A program made the translations under genes and the position numbers. The notes below the pieces were generated by a model, which was given only the letters and a program-made list of their open reading frames with translations, searched no databases and was not told the DNA's origin. A DNA stretch of 14,366 nucleotides. Origin: JAIOPA01 sp046076045 (lineage in GTDB: Bacteria > Eisenbacteria > RBG-16-71-46). Every line of letters begins with the position of its first letter. The first letter of the stretch is position 1. The stretch covers positions 1-14,366 of the forward strand of contig JBJTRI010000135.1 in the NCBI GenBank assembly GCA_046076045.1. The letters run 5' to 3'. Shown piece after piece: positions 13,535-14,366 of the stretch.

Positions 13535-14366
13535 ATGACGCAGGCCACCATCCTCGCTCCGCTCCGCTCCGCGACGCTTGCGCTCGCGGCCCTCGTCGCG
13601 CTCGCCGTGCCCGTCGTGCGGGCGCAGGACGCGACGGCGCTCACCGGCATGCGCAGTTGGGCGTCCCCCACGGGCACGCGCATCGTGCTCGACTTCTCCA
13701 GCGAGGTCGTGCCGGTCGCCCCCGACTCCGGCGTGGGCCCGCAGCTCGTGGTCGCCATCCCGCTGCCAGGGCTGGTCGTCGCGCCCGGGGTGCCCGCGCA
13801 GCTCGACGTGGCCGACTCCGCCATCACCCAGGTGCGCGTCATCGCCGACGCCACGGGGGCGCGGTTCTGGTTCCAGCTCGCCGCCGGCGCGACGTTCCGC
13901 GTCTTCACGCTGCCGCCCGCCGACGACAAGCCGTTCCGCGTCGTGGTGGACGTCTCGCGCCCCGGTGCGCGCGACGACGAGGATCGCCGCCTCGCGGCCA
14001 TCGCCGCCGCCAAGAAGAAGCACCGCACGCGCATCGTGGTGATCGACGCCGGCCACGGCGGCGAGGACGTGGGCGCGCGCGGGCCCGGCGGCGTCTACGA
14101 GAAGAACATCACGCTCTCGATCGCCAAGCGCCTCGCCGACACGCTCAACGCCATCCCGGGCGTACGGGCCGTGCTCACGCGCGACAGCGACTTCTTCATC
14201 CCGCTGCGCGATCGCTATCGCATCGCCGAGAAGGTGCGCGCCGACCTGTTCGTGAGCATCCACTGCAACTCGTCGAAGCGGCGCGGGCGTGGGAGCGGCA
14301 CCGAGGTGTTCTTCCTGTCGCTCAAGGGGGCCACCGACCAGGCCGACCAGGACCTCGCCGACCTCG
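13535..14366 (+). CDS. amiC: N-acetylmuramoyl-L-alanine amidase (AMIN + Amidase_3), C-terminal part missing
   Basis: Periplasmic zinc enzyme that cuts the bond between MurNAc and the stem peptide, typically in daughter-cell separation. The 277 residues present run off the right edge. A signal peptide (about 1-30, ending VVRAQ) is followed by an AMIN-type beta domain (about 35-150: ALTGMRSWASPTGTRIVLDFS, PFRVVVDVSRP) that in the family binds peptidoglycan or the outer membrane. The Amidase_3 domain then begins: VIDAGHGGEDVG with zinc ligand H174, YEKN with E189, and VSIHCNSS with ligand H243. The catalytic Glu near the C terminus is outside the window. ATG 13535 has GAAGGGA at 13522-13528. No stop codon occurs in the frame before the edge. 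The AmiC-like label follows the AMIN-Amidase_3 order. Confidence 0.95.
   Translation, partial: MTQATILAPLRSATLALAALVALAVPVVRAQDATALTGMRSWASPTGTRIVLDFSSEVVPVAPDSGVGPQLVVAIPLPGLVVAPGVPAQLDVADSAITQVRVIADATGARFWFQLAAGATFRVFTLPPADDKPFRVVVDVSRPGARDDEDRRLAAIAAAKKKHRTRIVVIDAGHGGEDVGARGPGGVYEKNITLSIAKRLADTLNAIPGVRAVLTRDSDFFIPLRDRYRIAEKVRADLFVSIHCNSSKRRGRGSGTEVFFLSLKGATDQADQDLADL

Noticed and set aside
11870..14263. 797-residue minus-strand open frame
   Set aside because: Antisense to htrA and the amidase gene, both of which have complete catalytic motifs; composition is that of a shadow frame.

Overview
The window is very GC-rich and carries genes of a Gram-negative-type (diderm) cell: an LpxH-type lipid A hydrolase, a PorV-like outer-membrane beta-barrel, an HtrA/Do periplasmic protease and an AMIN-domain cell-wall amidase. 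Together with the lipoprotein and DUF4384-type secreted protein, this points to a high-GC lineage of the FCB group (Candidatus Eisenbacteria or Gemmatimonadota-like). Myxococcota or a related phylum cannot be excluded. The taxonomic guess is inference; no rRNA or other marker in the window settles it.

Layout. 1-151 (-): the start of rlmN. 252-1022 (+): an ArsR-type regulator with an unusual long Ala/Ser/Pro tail and a palindrome over its start codon, followed by a Ppx/GppA phosphatase (1090-2052). 2053-2552: non-coding, holding a 27-bp tandem array and a likely sigma-70 promoter. 2553-2852: a small putative secreted protein. 2938-6057: a 1039-residue sigma-54 activator (TPR, GAF, AAA+, Fis HTH). 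6058-7570: a 1.5-kb gene desert with a 37-39-bp tandem array, a 36-bp inverted repeat, a run of strong hairpins ending in a clear intrinsic terminator (7387-7424), and an exact sigma-54 promoter match (7503-7517). 7571-8392 and 8408-9871: a two-gene unit for an FN3 lipoprotein and a DUF4384-like exported protein with a CXXCH motif. 9954-10865: a PorV-like barrel. 10913-11650 (-): lpxH, convergent with the barrel gene. 11954-13435: htrA. 13535-end: amiC-type amidase, cut by the window edge.

How the parts may work together. The sigma-54 activator is the only regulator of its class here, and the only exact -24/-12 element I found lies 54 bases before the lipoprotein start codon. The simplest reading is a local circuit in which the TPR/GAF sensor-activator switches on an envelope operon (lipoprotein, CXXCH protein, perhaps the barrel). 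The structured, terminator-ended stretch just upstream of that promoter could be a separate small RNA, the 3' end of a longer transcript, or an insulating terminator. Five short tandem arrays, with units of 15, 18, 18, 27 and 37-39 bp, lie outside the conserved domains, so the non-coding and linker DNA appears prone to repeat expansion.
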